Shown here piece after piece: positions 17,498 to 27,803 of a DNA stretch of 64,000 bases (the first letter of the stretch is position 1; every line of letters begins with the position of its first letter). Source of the DNA: Solwaraspora sp. WMMD792 (GTDB taxonomy: Bacteria; Actinomycetota; Actinomycetes; Mycobacteriales; Micromonosporaceae); contig NZ_JARUBH010000009.1 in the NCBI RefSeq assembly GCF_029626105.1, positions 1,612,001 to 1,676,000 on the forward strand, given 5' to 3'. The position numbers were made by a program, and so were the translations under genes. The notes beneath the pieces were generated by a model. That model was not told where the DNA came from. It saw only the letters and a list, made by a program, of their open reading frames with translations, and made no database searches.

Positions 17498-18022
17498 GTG
17501 CGGGTGCTCGGTGTCGACCCGGGGTTGACCCGGTGCGGAGTCGGCGTGGTGGAGGGCGTGCCGGGCCGGCCGTGCCGACTGGTCGCGTACCACGTGGTGC
17601 AGACCGACCCGGGCGACGACCTGCCGGACCGACTGCTGCACCTCGACGAGCGGCTGACCGCGCTGGTCGCCGAGCATCAGCCGCACAGCGTGGCGGTCGA
17701 GCGGGTGTTCAGCCAGCACAACGTGCGTACCGTGATGGGCACCGCGCAGGCCAGCGCGGTGGCCGTGCTGGCCGGCGCGCGGGCCGGGCTGCCGGTGCGG
17801 ACCTACACCCCGAGTGAGGTGAAGGCGGCGGTGACCGGTTCCGGCCAGGCCGACAAGGCCCAGGTGACCGCGATGGTCACCCGGCTGCTGCGGCTGGACC
17901 GCCCGCCGCGCCCGGCGGACGCCGCCGACGCGCTCGCCCTGGCGATCTGCCACATCTGGCGAGGTGGTACGCATGACCGGCTGGCCGCCGCACAGCGGGC
18001 GGCGCGGAGCGGAGGTGCCTGA
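17498..18022 (+). CDS. ruvC: Holliday junction resolvase RuvC
   Basis: The 174-residue endonuclease that cuts Holliday junctions as part of RuvABC. Catalytic acids are visible: D7 in [11 protein letters not shown] in [11 protein letters not shown], and the C-terminal [10 protein letters not shown] pair. The GTG at 17498 has GGGGGAGG 7 nt upstream; a further 11-codon extension upstream lacks such a site. Its stop overlaps the ruvA ATG. Confidence 0.96.
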   Translation: MRVLGVDPGLTRCGVGVVEGVPGRPCRLVAYHVVQTDPGDDLPDRLLHLDERLTALVAEHQPHSVAVERVFSQHNVRTVMGTAQASAVAVLAGARAGLPVRTYTPSEVKAAVTGSGQADKAQVTAMVTRLLRLDRPPRPADAADALALAICHIWRGGTHDRLAAAQRAARSGGA

Positions 18023-18624
18023 TGATCGCGAGTCTGCGCGGGGTGGTGCTGGCGGTCGCGCCGGACAGCGCGGTGATCGAGGTCGGCGGGGTCGGCCTGG
18101 CGGTGCACTGCGCCCCGGGCACCTTGGCCAACCTGCGCCCCGGCAGCCCGGCCCGGCTGGCCACCAGCCTGGTGGTCCGCGAGGACTCGCTCACCCTGTA
18201 CGGCTTCGCCGACGACGACGAGAAGCAACTGTTCGAGCTGCTGCAGACGGCCAGCGGGGTCGGGCCCCGGCTGGCGCAGGCGGTGCTGTCGGTGCTCACC
18301 CCGGACGCCGTGCGCAAGGCGATCGCGAATGCCGACACGGCGGCGCTCACCCGGGTGCCGGGGATCGGCAAGAAGGGCGCCGAGCGGCTGGTGCTGGAGT
18401 TGCGGGACCGGGTCGGGCCGGTGCCGGTGGGTGCCGACGGCGCGGCCGGGGTGACCGCCGGGGCCTGGCCGGAACAGGTCCGGCAGGCGTTGGTCGGGTT
18501 GGGCTGGACCGCCGGGCAGGCCGACCAGGCGGTGGCCGCAGTGGCGGAGAGCCTGGACGGCCCGCCGCCGCCGGTCCCGGTACTGCTCAAGCAGGCGATC
18601 AGGCTGTTGGGTAAGAGCCGGTGA
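18022..18624 (+). CDS. ruvA: Holliday junction branch migration protein RuvA
   Basis: The 200-residue junction-binding subunit. It shows the N-terminal OB fold ([15 protein letters not shown]), tandem helix-hairpin-helix motifs ([14 protein letters not shown] and [18 protein letters not shown]) and the flexible C-terminal domain that contacts RuvB. The ATG overlaps the ruvC stop by 1 nt and its own end overlaps ruvB by 4 bp. Confidence 0.96.
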   Translation: MIASLRGVVLAVAPDSAVIEVGGVGLAVHCAPGTLANLRPGSPARLATSLVVREDSLTLYGFADDDEKQLFELLQTASGVGPRLAQAVLSVLTPDAVRKAIANADTAALTRVPGIGKKGAERLVLELRDRVGPVPVGADGAAGVTAGAWPEQVRQALVGLGWTAGQADQAVAAVAESLDGPPPPVPVLLKQAIRLLGKSR

Positions 18625-19727
18625 GTGGCGACGTCGAGGGCCTGGTGTCGGCGTACGCCAGCGACGCCGAGCGCGACGCGGAGGTCAGCGTCCGGCCGCG
18701 CCGGCTGGCCGAGTTCATCGCCCAGCACCGGGTCCGCGACCAGCTGGACCTGCTGCTGCGGGGCGCGATGGGCCGGGGCGCGCCGCCGGACCACATTTTG
18801 CTCAGCGGCCCGCCGGGGCTGGGCAAGACGACGCTGGCCAACATCGTCGCCGCCGAGCTGGGCTCGGGTATCCGGGTGACCAGCGGGCCGGCGATCGAGC
18901 GCTCCGGTGACCTGGCGGCGATCCTGACCAGCCTGGCCGAGGGCGACGTGCTGTTCATCGACGAGATCCACCGGATCGCCCGGCCGGCCGAGGAGCTGCT
19001 CTACAGCGCGATGGAGGACTTCCGGGTCGACGTGGTGGTCGGCAAAGGGCCGGGCGCGACGGCGATCCCGTTGGACGTGGAGCCGTTCACCCTGGTCGGC
19101 GCGACCACCCGGGCCGGTCTGCTGACCGGGCCGATGCGGGACCGGTTCGGGTTCGTCGCGCATCTGGACTTCTACGAGTCGACCGAGCTGGAGGTGCTGC
19201 TGACCCGGTCGGCGGGGATCCTCGCGGTGCCGATCACGCCGGACGGGGCGGCGGAGATCGCCGGCCGGTCCCGGGGCACCCCGCGGATCGCCAACCGGCT
19301 GCTGCGCCGGGTCCGCGACTACGCCGAGGTACGGGCGGCCGGGGTGGTCGACCGGGAGACCGCCCGGGCGGCGTTGGCCGTGTACGACGTCGACGAGCTG
19401 GGTCTGGACCGGCTGGACCGGGCGGTGCTGACCGCGTTGATCGGCTCGTTCGGTGGCGGCCCGGTCGGGTTGTCCACCCTGGCGGTGGCGGTGGGGGAGC
19501 AGCCGGACACCGTCGAGGAGGTCTGCGAGCCGTTCCTGGTGCGGGCGGGGCTGCTGGCCCGTACCCCCCGGGGGCGGGTGGCGACCGAGGCGACCTGGCG
19601 GCATTTCGGCCGGGTGCCGCCGCCGGGCACGCTCGGCGGCCCGGCTGTGCCGGGTGTTCAGTCCCGGGCCGGTACGGCCGGCGGCGCGGTGTCCAATCTG
19701 CCGGATTTATTCGCAGATGAGGCTTAG
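18621..19727 (+). CDS. ruvB: Holliday junction branch migration ATPase RuvB
   Basis: A 368-residue AAA+ motor. Walker [12 protein letters not shown], Walker B LFIDEIH, sensor ATTRAG, arginine finger GPMRDRFG and the C-terminal winged helix ([16 protein letters not shown]) are all present. The C-terminal tail beyond the winged helix (to [11 protein letters not shown]) is somewhat longer than in enterobacteria. The GTG overlaps the ruvA stop. Confidence 0.97.
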   Translation: MSGDVEGLVSAYASDAERDAEVSVRPRRLAEFIAQHRVRDQLDLLLRGAMGRGAPPDHILLSGPPGLGKTTLANIVAAELGSGIRVTSGPAIERSGDLAAILTSLAEGDVLFIDEIHRIARPAEELLYSAMEDFRVDVVVGKGPGATAIPLDVEPFTLVGATTRAGLLTGPMRDRFGFVAHLDFYESTELEVLLTRSAGILAVPITPDGAAEIAGRSRGTPRIANRLLRRVRDYAEVRAAGVVDRETARAALAVYDVDELGLDRLDRAVLTALIGSFGGGPVGLSTLAVAVGEQPDTVEEVCEPFLVRAGLLARTPRGRVATEATWRHFGRVPPPGTLGGPAVPGVQSRAGTAGGAVSNLPDLFADEA

Positions 19728-19872
19728 ATTATCTCGTGATCTGAACGTGATCCGTGCCGATCACGGAGTTCACAGTCACAGCGACTAGACTCGCCGCGGT
19801 CTGTACGGCACGTGAGATCCCGCCTCCGCAGAGCGTAACGGCGTCGCGAGTGGCTGACGAAAGGTTGTTGTT

Positions 19873-20217
19873 GTGACATTGGCGCAAGATGGCGCGGGCG
19901 GCGCCAGCTTCATGCCCATCCTGATGATCGGCCTGCTCTTTGTCGTCATGTACTTCATGATGATCCGGCCGCAGCAGAAGCGGCGCCGCGAAGCCGAGCA
20001 GATGCAGTCGTCGATCAGCGCCGGCGACGAGGTCGTCACCATCGGCGGCCTGTACGGCACCGTGTCCAGCATGGACGACGAGACGGTGATGCTCGAGGTC
20101 TCGCCCGGCGTGCACGAGCGTTACGCCCGACCGGCGATCGCCCGGGTGGTGCCGAAGACCGACGCCAGCGCGACGACCGAGTCCGCCCCGGCGGACGAGG
20201 TGCCGACCAAGGACTGA
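19873..20217 (+). CDS. yajC: Preprotein translocase accessory subunit YajC
   Basis: A 114-residue single-span membrane protein: transmembrane helix at about residues 14-32 (LMIGLLFVVMYFMMIRPQQK), followed by the cytoplasmic beta domain with SISAGDEVVTIGGLYGTV. It works with SecD and SecF, which follow it. The GTG at 19873 lacks a strong ribosome site. The 145-bp gap before it separates it from ruvB. Confidence 0.93.
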   Translation: MTLAQDGAGGASFMPILMIGLLFVVMYFMMIRPQQKRRREAEQMQSSISAGDEVVTIGGLYGTVSSMDDETVMLEVSPGVHERYARPAIARVVPKTDASATTESAPADEVPTKD

Positions 20218-20401
20218 GCCACCCCGGGTCGTCAGACCCGAGTTACATCGACGATACTGATCGTTGTGTTGCCGGTCACGACCGCTCGACCAGACGGTCG
20301 CGGCTGGTACGACGACCACCCCACCGCCGCTCGCACCAGTGGCACCAACCGCTGCCGCCCGGGGCACCAGCGGCCGAACCGCGCAGGGAGACAGGACCGC
20401 C

Positions 20402-22321
20402 GTGGCACCACCTCAGGGACAGATGCGCCCCGGGCGGCAGCTCGCCGCACTCGGGCTCATCTTCGCCGTCCTCTACCTCATGGTGTTCTTCGCCGGAGCC
20501 AGCGGCAGCTGGCAGGACCGGCTGGAGCCCAAACTCGGCCTGGACCTGATCGGTGGCACCCGGGTCACCCTGGAGGCGACCACCGAGGACGGCAGCGCGC
20601 CGCCGGCCGCTTCGCTGGAGCGGGCCCGCGACATCATCGAGAGCCGGGTGAACAGCCTAGGCGTCTCCGAGGCCGAGGTGGTCACCGAGGGCGACCGCAA
20701 CATCGTCGTCTCGCTGCCCGGCCAGAACCGCGACCTGTCCGAGATCGGCAACGCGGCTGAGCTGCGGTTCCGCAAGGTACTCAAGGCCACCGACGGCGGT
20801 GAGCCGATTCAGCCGCAGGCGTCCCCGACGCCGAGCGAGGACGCCGGCGAGGAGGGCACCGACGCGTCGCCGTCGCCCGGTGCCTCGCCCGACGCAGAGT
20901 CGTCGCCGGGCGCGGAGTCGTCGCCGGAGGCGGAGGCCGAGCAGAGCCCGGCCGCCGGCGGTGAGGGCGGCATGGCCCAGCCGGACCCGACCAGCTCCGC
21001 GAGCCCCAGCCCGGAGGCCAGCCCGAGCGCGTCCCCGACGCCCGCCGCCGACGCGGACGCCGACGGGCCGGCCGACCTCGCCGAGGTCCAGGCGAAGGTC
21101 GGCGAGGCGGCCTGGGCGGCGGCGACCGGCCTGCAGGCCCCGGCCGACTTCAGCGCCGACCCGACGCTGGCCGAGACCCTGGCCCCGTTCGGCGAGCTGA
21201 CCCCGGCGGAGATCCGGGTGCTGCCGGCCGGTGTGCAGTTCAACGTGCCGTACGTGACCTGCGACAAGCTCCTGCTGCGCCAGGCCGGCTCGATCCGCGA
21301 CGAGTCCCAGCAGGTCGTCGCCTGCGAGGGCCTGGTCAAGTACCTGCTGGACGAGGCGAAGGTGGTCGGCACCGACGTCAGCGACGCCAGCGGTGTGCTC
21401 GACCAGACCACCGGCCAGCCGGTGGTCAGCCTGAACTTCACCGGCTCCGGCCAGCGCGCCTGGACCGAGCTGACCCGCGAGGCGTTCAACAACACCGACC
21501 AGGAGTGCGACGCGAGCGCGCTCGGCCAGGACGGCAAGTGCCGGGTCGCGGTGGTCCTCGACAACGAGGTGATCTCCTCACCGGAGATCCAGGGCGTGCT
21601 CACCGGCGACTCGCAGATCACCGGCGACTTCACCCTCGCCACCGCCAACGAGCTGGCCGGAAACCTGCGCTACGGTGCGCTGCCGCTGACCTTCGAGGCG
21701 CAGGAGGCGCAGAGCATCTCCGCCACCCTGGGCACCGAGCACCTGCGCGCCGGGCTGCTCGCCGCCGGCATCGGCATGCTGCTGGTCGCGATCTACTCGT
21801 TCTTCTACTACCGGCTGCTCGGCATCGTGATCTTCCTCAGCCTGATCCTGTCGGCGCTGCTGGTCTTCGGCGCGATGGTGGTGCTCGGCCGGCAGATCGG
21901 CTTCACCCTCACCCTCGCCGGCATCGCCGGTCTGATCGTCTCGCTCGGTGTGGCGGCCGACTCGTTCGTGCTGTACTTCGAACGCCTCAAGGACGAGATA
22001 CGCGAGGGTCGAAGTCCCCGCAGCGCCGTACCCCGGGCCTGGCTGCGGGCCCGGCGGACGATCATCTCGGCCAACGCCATCACCCTGATGGCCGCCGTGG
22101 TGCTCTACATCGTCTCGGTCGGTACGGTGAAGGGCTTCGCCTTCGCTCTCGGCCTCGCCACCGTCCTCGACCTGGTCGTGGTGTTCCTGTTCCGGCACCC
22201 GATCATGTCGATGCTGGCCCGGACCAAGGCGTTCCTGTCGCCCCGGGTCAGCGGCCTCGGCCGCGCGGTGAAGACCGAGGACGAGACCCCGATCCGCAAC
22301 CCGCGCGTCAAGGAGGCCTGA
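20402..22321 (+). CDS. secD: Protein translocase subunit SecD
   Basis: A 639-residue RND-type membrane protein that uses proton motive force to pull exported proteins through SecYEG. It has TM1 near the N-terminus (LGLIFAVLYLMVFFAGA), a large extracytoplasmic P1 domain, and TM2-6 at the C-terminus with GVAADSFVLYFERLKDEIREG. The P1 domain contains a long Ser/Pro/Glu/Ala-rich insertion at about residues 132-223, unlike the compact enterobacterial protein. The GTG at 20402 has AGGA 5 nt upstream; the open frame before it is unlike SecD. Co-transcribed with secF. Confidence 0.95.
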   Translation: MAPPQGQMRPGRQLAALGLIFAVLYLMVFFAGASGSWQDRLEPKLGLDLIGGTRVTLEATTEDGSAPPAASLERARDIIESRVNSLGVSEAEVVTEGDRNIVVSLPGQNRDLSEIGNAAELRFRKVLKATDGGEPIQPQASPTPSEDAGEEGTDASPSPGASPDAESSPGAESSPEAEAEQSPAAGGEGGMAQPDPTSSASPSPEASPSASPTPAADADADGPADLAEVQAKVGEAAWAAATGLQAPADFSADPTLAETLAPFGELTPAEIRVLPAGVQFNVPYVTCDKLLLRQAGSIRDESQQVVACEGLVKYLLDEAKVVGTDVSDASGVLDQTTGQPVVSLNFTGSGQRAWTELTREAFNNTDQECDASALGQDGKCRVAVVLDNEVISSPEIQGVLTGDSQITGDFTLATANELAGNLRYGALPLTFEAQEAQSISATLGTEHLRAGLLAAGIGMLLVAIYSFFYYRLLGIVIFLSLILSALLVFGAMVVLGRQIGFTLTLAGIAGLIVSLGVAADSFVLYFERLKDEIREGRSPRSAVPRAWLRARRTIISANAITLMAAVVLYIVSVGTVKGFAFALGLATVLDLVVVFLFRHPIMSMLARTKAFLSPRVSGLGRAVKTEDETPIRNPRVKEA

Positions 22322-22322
22322 G

Positions 22323-23534
22323 ATGAGCAGCGGATTCGCTGGCCGCCTCTACCGGGGCGAGGCCAATCTCCCGATCATCAAGCGGCGCAACACCTGGTTC
22401 GCGATCGCTGCAGTCCTTCTCGTGCTGGCGATCGCCAGCGTCGCGATCCGGGGCTTCAACCTCGGCATCGACTTCCGGGGCGGCAACGAGTTCCAGGTGC
22501 CGTCGAGCGTCGGCACCCTGCTGGAGGCCGAGGACGCCCTCGACGCCGAGCTCGCCGAGCTGGACACCGCCGAGCCGCTCGAGGTGGTCTCCGGCCAGGA
22601 GGTCGGCGGCACCACCTACCTGTTCCGCACCGCCGAGCTCACCTCCGAGCAGACCGAAGCGTTCAAGCAGGGTCTCGCCGAGCGGCTCGGCATCGAGCAG
22701 TCGGCGATCAGCGACAGCCGGGTCAGCGGTGCCTGGGGTGGCCAGGTCACCCAGCGGGCGCTGCTCGGTCTGCTGGTCTTCATGGTGCTGGTCACCGTCT
22801 ACCTGGTGCTGCGCTTCGAGGCGCGGATGGCGATCGCGGCGGTCGCCGGCCTGGTGATCGACCTGCTGCTGACCGCCGGCATCTACTCGGCGTCCGGCTT
22901 CGAGGTCACCCCGTCGACGATCATCGGCTTCCTGACCATCCTCGGCTTCGCCCTCTACGACGTCGTGGTGGTCTTCGACAAGATCCAGGAGAACACCCGG
23001 GGCGTCACCGGCGGCAGCAGCCAGACGTACGGCGAGGCCGCCAACCTTGCGGTCAACCAGACCCTGATGCGGTCGATCAACACGTCGATCGTCGCGTTGC
23101 TGCCGGTCGGCGGGCTGCTGTTCATCGGGGCCGGTCTGCTCGGCGCCGGCACGCTCAAGGACCTCGGCCTGGTGCTCTTCGTCGGTATGGGCGCGGCCTT
23201 CTTCGTGTCGATCTTCGTTTCCTCGCCGCTGGTGACGGTGCTCAAGGAGCAGGAGCCGAAGTACAAGCTGCACACCCAGCGGGTGCAGGCCAAGCGGTCC
23301 TCCCTGGCGGAGCGGGACAAGGCACCGAAGCGGTCGCGTACCAGCGCCGGTGCCTCGACCACGGCGTCGGCCGACGAGCCGGCCGACGCCGAGCCCGCGG
23401 CGGACGCCGCCCTGGCCGGCGCAGCCCCGAAGGCCGGTGCCCGGCCGGCCGGCAAGCGCCAGTCCGGCGGCGGTCGCGGCGGCCGACCCGGCGGCGGGGG
23501 CCGTAAGCGCCCCAGCGGCGCGAAGCGTCGCTGA
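22323..23534 (+). CDS. secF: Protein translocase subunit SecF
   Basis: A 403-residue partner of SecD with TM1 (AIAAVLLVLAIASVAIRGF), the GIDFRGGNEFQV motif, and a C-terminal six-helix RND bundle including LYDVVVVFDKIQENTRG and SINTSIVALLPVGGLLF. A hydrophilic C-terminal extension of about 100 residues changes from Lys/Ala-rich to strongly basic Gly/Arg-rich, perhaps contacting ribosome or membrane. The ATG lies 1 nt after the secD stop. Confidence 0.95.
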   Translation: MSSGFAGRLYRGEANLPIIKRRNTWFAIAAVLLVLAIASVAIRGFNLGIDFRGGNEFQVPSSVGTLLEAEDALDAELAELDTAEPLEVVSGQEVGGTTYLFRTAELTSEQTEAFKQGLAERLGIEQSAISDSRVSGAWGGQVTQRALLGLLVFMVLVTVYLVLRFEARMAIAAVAGLVIDLLLTAGIYSASGFEVTPSTIIGFLTILGFALYDVVVVFDKIQENTRGVTGGSSQTYGEAANLAVNQTLMRSINTSIVALLPVGGLLFIGAGLLGAGTLKDLGLVLFVGMGAAFFVSIFVSSPLVTVLKEQEPKYKLHTQRVQAKRSSLAERDKAPKRSRTSAGASTTASADEPADAEPAADAALAGAAPKAGARPAGKRQSGGGRGGRPGGGGRKRPSGAKRR

Positions 23535-23613
23535 CGATTCCCTCGGTGGTGTTCCGGAGGCACTGTCGCCGCCGGAACACCACCGGTCCCATCCGGCACG
23601 GAAAGGGCGCAAG

Positions 23614-24177
23614 GTGACGGAAACCGAGGCAGTGCTCGTCGGGGACAGTGGGGCCGAGACGGCCGCGTTGGTGGCGAGTCGGGTCATCGACGTACCGGAC
23701 TTCCCCAAACCTGGCATCGTCTTCAAGGACCTGATGCCGCTGTTCGCCGATGGGCCGGCGTTCCGGGAGATCACCGACCGGATCATCGCCCACCACGGAG
23801 CGGACTCCTTCGACGTGGTCGCCGGCATCGAGGCGCGGGGGTTCGTGCTGGCAGCGGCGATCGCGTACGCCACCGGCACCGGGGTGGTCCCGGTCCGCAA
23901 GGCCGGCAAGCTGCCCCGGGCATCGTTCTCCGCCTCGTACGCGTTGGAGTACGGCGAGGCGGTCCTGGAGGTGCATCAGGACGCCTTCACCGCCGGTCAG
24001 CGGGTCCTGGTGGTCGACGACGTGCTGGCGACCGGCGGCACCGCCGCCGCTACCCTGGACCTGGTCGACCGGGCCGGTGGCACGGTGGTGGGCTTCACCG
24101 TCCTGCTGGAGCTGGGTTTCCTCGCCGGGCGGGACCGGCTCGCGCCACGGTCGGTGCACGCCGTGTGGCGGGTGTGA
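23614..24177 (+). CDS. apt: Adenine phosphoribosyltransferase
   Basis: A 187-residue purine salvage enzyme converting adenine and PRPP to AMP. The PRPP loop VLVVDDVLATGGT and the entry motif VAGIEARGFVLAAAIAYATG are clear. The GTG at 23614 follows a GAAAGG site. The secF-apt-rel order is the conserved actinobacterial arrangement. Confidence 0.95.
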   Translation: MTETEAVLVGDSGAETAALVASRVIDVPDFPKPGIVFKDLMPLFADGPAFREITDRIIAHHGADSFDVVAGIEARGFVLAAAIAYATGTGVVPVRKAGKLPRASFSASYALEYGEAVLEVHQDAFTAGQRVLVVDDVLATGGTAAATLDLVDRAGGTVVGFTVLLELGFLAGRDRLAPRSVHAVWRV

Positions 24178-24331
24178 GCCGGCCGACCGAGCAGCTCGGC
24201 CGCCGGGCACAGCACCGTCCGGACGGGTAATATTGCGGTCCCTGTCAGTCAGGGGCGCTGTCTCCTGGCTAGCGCGGTAGCAGCTCAGCCCGATACGGTC
24301 GGCTGAGTTCCGGCAGAGGTGAGGGAGGCCG

Positions 24332-26845
24332 GTGTCCCCCGACGTCGTCGCTCCTTCCATGGAGGGCACTGTGCATCCGACTGGCGAGGTCAACCCCACT
24401 GCGGGCGTGACCAACGACGAGGCACCCAGCTCTGCCGTCAATTCGGGCGGCCCCGACGTCGCTGGTGAGCGCGGCGCGGCAGCTGCGGCGGCGAACGGCG
24501 CGGCGGCGAACGGCGCGGGGTCCCCGGCGGCGAATGGTGCGGGCGATCACCCCGGCGCGGCAGCGGCCGGCAACGGTTTCGGCTTCAACGGTGCGCCGAC
24601 CGGGCGTCGGGTACGGGCCCGGCTGGCCCGGTTCAACGCCCCCTGGCAGGCGCCGCACATCCCCGAGGTGCTGGAACCGCTGATCGCCACCCATCAGCAG
24701 AGCCATCCGAAGGCCGATCCGCGGGTGCTGCAGCGCGCCTTCGAGATGGCCTCCAAGTGGCACTCCGGGCAGTACCGCAAATCCGGCGATCCGTACATCA
24801 CGCATCCGTTGGCGGTTGCCACCATCCTCGCCAATCTCGGCATGGACACCACGACGCTGGTCGCCGCGCTGCTGCATGACACGATCGAGGACACCGATTA
24901 CACCCTGGACGAGATGCGCGCCGACTTCGGCGGTGAGGTGTCGCTGCTGGTCGACGGGGTCACCAAGCTCGACCGGGTGAAGCTGGGCGATGCGGCCAAG
25001 GCCGAGACCATCCGCAAGATGGTGGTGGCGATGGCGAAGGACCCCCGGGTCCTGGTGATCAAGCTCGCCGACCGGCTGCACAACATGCGGACGCTGACCT
25101 TCCTGCCCAAGGCGAAGCAGGAGCAGAAGGCCAAGGAGACCCTGGAGATCCTGGCGCCGCTGGCCCACCGGCTCGGTATGAACACCGTCAAGTGGGAGCT
25201 GGAGGATCTGGCCTTCGGCACGCTGTTCCCGAAACGGTACGAGGAGATCAACCGGCTGATCGGGGAACACCAGCCGCAACGCGACACCCAGCTGCGCAAG
25301 GTGACCCAGAAGGTGCAGGTCGACCTGCGCGCCGCGAAGATCAGGGCGGAGGTCACCGGCCGGCCGAAGCACCTCTACTCGATCTACCAGAAGATGATCG
25401 TCCGGGGGCGGGACTTCAACGACATCTACGACCTGGTCGGCGTACGCATCCTGGTCGACACGGTCCGCGACTGCTACGCGGCGCTCGGCGTGATCCACGC
25501 GAACTGGCAGCCGGTTCCCGGCCGGTTCAAGGACTACATCGCGATGCCGAAGTTCAACATGTACCAGTCGCTGCACACCACGGTGATCGGACCCACCGGC
25601 AAGCCGGTGGAGATGCAGATCCGCACGTACGCGATGCACCGCACCGCCGAGTTCGGCATCGCTGCGCACTGGAAGTACAAGGAGCAGAAGGGCGCCACCG
25701 TCGTCGGCCCGCCGGCGCACATCGACGAGATGACCTGGCTGCGGCAACTGCTCGACTGGCAGCGGGAGGCGAGCGATCCGAGCGAGTTCCTCGACGCGCT
25801 GCGGTTCGACCTGTCCAGCCAGGAGGTCTACGTCTTCACCCCCAAGGGCGACGTGATCCCGCTGCCCACCAGCTCCACGCCGGTCGACTTCGCCTACGCC
25901 GTGCACACCGAGGTGGGGCACAAGTGCATCGGGGCGCGGGTCAACGGCAAGCTGGTGCCGTTGGAGTCGACGCTGTCCAACGGCGACGTCATCGAGATCT
26001 TCACCTCAAAGTCGGCGACCGCCGGCCCGACCCAGGACTGGCTGGGCTTCGTCAAGAGCCCTCGGGCCCGCACCAAGATCCGGCAGTACTTCAACAAGGA
26101 ACGCCGCGAGGAGGCGATCGAGACCGGCAAGGACGCGATCGCCAAGGCGATGCGCAAGCAGGGCATGCCGTTGCAACGGATGCTCACCACGGACTCGCTG
26201 ATGGCGATCGCCCGCGACCTGCACCTGGCCGACGTCGCCGCGCTGTACGCGGCGGTGGGCGACAGCCAGGTGTCCGCGCAGTCGGTGGTGCAGCGGCTGA
26301 TGGTCAGCCTCGGCGGCGAGGAAGGGGCCGCCGAGGACCTGGCCGAGTCGGCCGTCGCGACCCGCCCGCCCCGGGCGCGGCACAACGGCGCCGACCCCGG
26401 CGTGGTGGTACGCGGTGTCACCGACGTCTGGATCAAACTGGCCCGCTGCTGCACCCCGGTCCCGCCGGATACGGTGTTCGGCTTCGTCACCCGGTCCGGC
26501 GGCGTCAGCGTGCACCGCGACGACTGCTTCAACGCGGCCGAGCTCAAGGTGCAACAGGAACGGCTGGTCGAGGTCACCTGGAAGTTGACCTCGGCGTCGA
26601 CGTTCCTCGTCGCCATCCAGGTTGAGGCGCTCGACCGGCACAAGCTGCTGGCCGACGTGACCAGGGTGCTCTCCGAGGAACGGGTGAACATCCTCTCGGC
26701 GACCGTGACCACCACCCGGGACCGGGTGGCGGTCAGCCGCTTCTCGTTCGAGATGGCCGACCCGAAGCACCTCGGCCATCTGCTCAACGCGGTCCGCAAG
26801 GTCGACGGCGTCTTCGACGCCTACCGGGTCACCTCCGGCACCTGA
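24332..26845 (+). CDS. relA: Bifunctional (p)ppGpp synthetase/hydrolase
   Basis: A long RelA/SpoT homologue (837 residues from the GTG at 24332, which has GAGGGAGG upstream). Order: a low-complexity Ala/Gly/Asn N-terminus (to about 90), HD hydrolase with HD at 182-183 and ED after it (HDTIED), synthetase with RFKD at 398-401, TGS domain near 500 ([15 protein letters not shown]), the Cys-containing zinc-finger-like region [10 protein letters not shown], and a C-terminal ACT domain. The RxKD signature and intact HD motif indicate a bifunctional Rel. A CTCAGCC/GGCTGAG dyad precedes the start. Confidence 0.96.
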   Translation: MSPDVVAPSMEGTVHPTGEVNPTAGVTNDEAPSSAVNSGGPDVAGERGAAAAAANGAAANGAGSPAANGAGDHPGAAAAGNGFGFNGAPTGRRVRARLARFNAPWQAPHIPEVLEPLIATHQQSHPKADPRVLQRAFEMASKWHSGQYRKSGDPYITHPLAVATILANLGMDTTTLVAALLHDTIEDTDYTLDEMRADFGGEVSLLVDGVTKLDRVKLGDAAKAETIRKMVVAMAKDPRVLVIKLADRLHNMRTLTFLPKAKQEQKAKETLEILAPLAHRLGMNTVKWELEDLAFGTLFPKRYEEINRLIGEHQPQRDTQLRKVTQKVQVDLRAAKIRAEVTGRPKHLYSIYQKMIVRGRDFNDIYDLVGVRILVDTVRDCYAALGVIHANWQPVPGRFKDYIAMPKFNMYQSLHTTVIGPTGKPVEMQIRTYAMHRTAEFGIAAHWKYKEQKGATVVGPPAHIDEMTWLRQLLDWQREASDPSEFLDALRFDLSSQEVYVFTPKGDVIPLPTSSTPVDFAYAVHTEVGHKCIGARVNGKLVPLESTLSNGDVIEIFTSKSATAGPTQDWLGFVKSPRARTKIRQYFNKERREEAIETGKDAIAKAMRKQGMPLQRMLTTDSLMAIARDLHLADVAALYAAVGDSQVSAQSVVQRLMVSLGGEEGAAEDLAESAVATRPPRARHNGADPGVVVRGVTDVWIKLARCCTPVPPDTVFGFVTRSGGVSVHRDDCFNAAELKVQQERLVEVTWKLTSASTFLVAIQVEALDRHKLLADVTRVLSEERVNILSATVTTTRDRVAVSRFSFEMADPKHLGHLLNAVRKVDGVFDAYRVTSGT

Positions 26846-26851
26846 CAACAA

Positions 26852-26883
26852 TGCGCCAGGGCATCGGGTGATGCCCTGGCGCA
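26852..26883. terminator. Strong hairpin between rel and convergent cyclophilin
   Basis: Perfect 14-bp arms (26852-26865 and 26870-26883) with a 4-nt loop, 6 nt after the rel stop and 54 bp before the opposing gene; a bidirectional terminator. Confidence 0.8.
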
Positions 26884-26937
26884 CTGGTACCGGCTGAGCG
26901 GGCTCGGCGGCGCTGCCGGCCGCCGAGCCCAGGTTGA

Positions 26938-27768
26938 CTACTGCGGCTCGCTCACCGTCAGCGAGTTGATCAGGATGTCGTTGTTGGGGTGGCCGCCGCC
27001 GGGGGACGGGTCGAACGCGCCGTCGTGACCGGCCTCGGTGGCCTCCTGGATGACGTCGAGGCCCTCGGTGACCCGGCCGAGCACCGTGTAGTCCGGGCTG
27101 AGCTCGACGTCCTGGTAGATGAAGAAGAACTGGCTGCCGTTGGTGTCCGGGCCGCTGTTGGCCATCGCCACCACCCCGGCCGGGTAGGCGGGCCGGTCGT
27201 CGACCGGCAGGTTCTCGTTGGCGAACTGGTAGCCGGGCCCGCCGGTGCCGTCGGTGTCCCGGTAGCCTTCGCCGCTGGCGCTCGGGTCACCGCACTGCAG
27301 CATGCCGGGGAACATCCGGTGGCACTTGGTGTTGTCCCAGAACTGCTGGCTGGCCAGGTGGCTGAAGCTGGCCGCCGTGCACGGCACCTCGGACAGGTCC
27401 ATCTCCACCTGGATCTCTCCAAAGTTGGTGTCCAGGGTCATCACCTGGGTGCCGGTGTCCGGCGGTGTGGTGGTCGGCGGCACGCCGACGTCCACGGTCG
27501 TCTCACGGCGCTGCTCGGCGGGGATCTCGTTCCACACGCAGGTCACGCCGGCGTCGGCACCGTCGGCCTGGGGCGTGGTCTCGCTCTCGTCGTCCCCGAG
27601 GCTGGCGACCAGCCACACCGTGCCCGCGGCCACGAGCAGCAGGGCGACGCCGGCACCGATGCTGGCCTGCAACTGGCGGCGCTTGCGGGCCGCCTCGGCG
27701 CGCTGGGCCATCTCCTTTTCGAGGCGGGCCCGAGCCGCGGCACGCTGCCGCTCCCTGGTCGACGTCAC
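26938..27768 (-). CDS. Membrane-anchored cyclophilin-type peptidyl-prolyl isomerase
   Basis: A 276-residue protein: basic N-terminal helix (residues 1-34), one transmembrane segment (about 36-55, ASIGAGVALLLVAAGTVWLV), a Thr/Pro linker, then a cyclophilin domain with FSHLASQQFWDNTKCHRMFP, GSQFFFIYQD and the Gly-Pro-Gly block GPGYQFANENL. It should catalyse proline isomerisation of exported proteins outside the membrane. The GTG at 27768 has GGAGG 7 nt upstream. A paralogue lies just upstream in the same direction. Confidence 0.9.
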   Translation of the reverse strand: MTSTRERQRAAARARLEKEMAQRAEAARKRRQLQASIGAGVALLLVAAGTVWLVASLGDDESETTPQADGADAGVTCVWNEIPAEQRRETTVDVGVPPTTTPPDTGTQVMTLDTNFGEIQVEMDLSEVPCTAASFSHLASQQFWDNTKCHRMFPGMLQCGDPSASGEGYRDTDGTGGPGYQFANENLPVDDRPAYPAGVVAMANSGPDTNGSQFFFIYQDVELSPDYTVLGRVTEGLDVIQEATEAGHDGAFDPSPGGGHPNNDILINSLTVSEPQ

Positions 27769-27803
27769 GGTGGATCCTCCTGGATTCGGGTTGTCTGGTC
27801 TGG

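Noticed and set aside
20264-20401. Longer SecD start
   Set aside because: The 46 extra codons are Pro/Thr/Arg-rich and unlike SecD; the GTG at 20402 with an AGGA site precedes the basic residues and first membrane helix.
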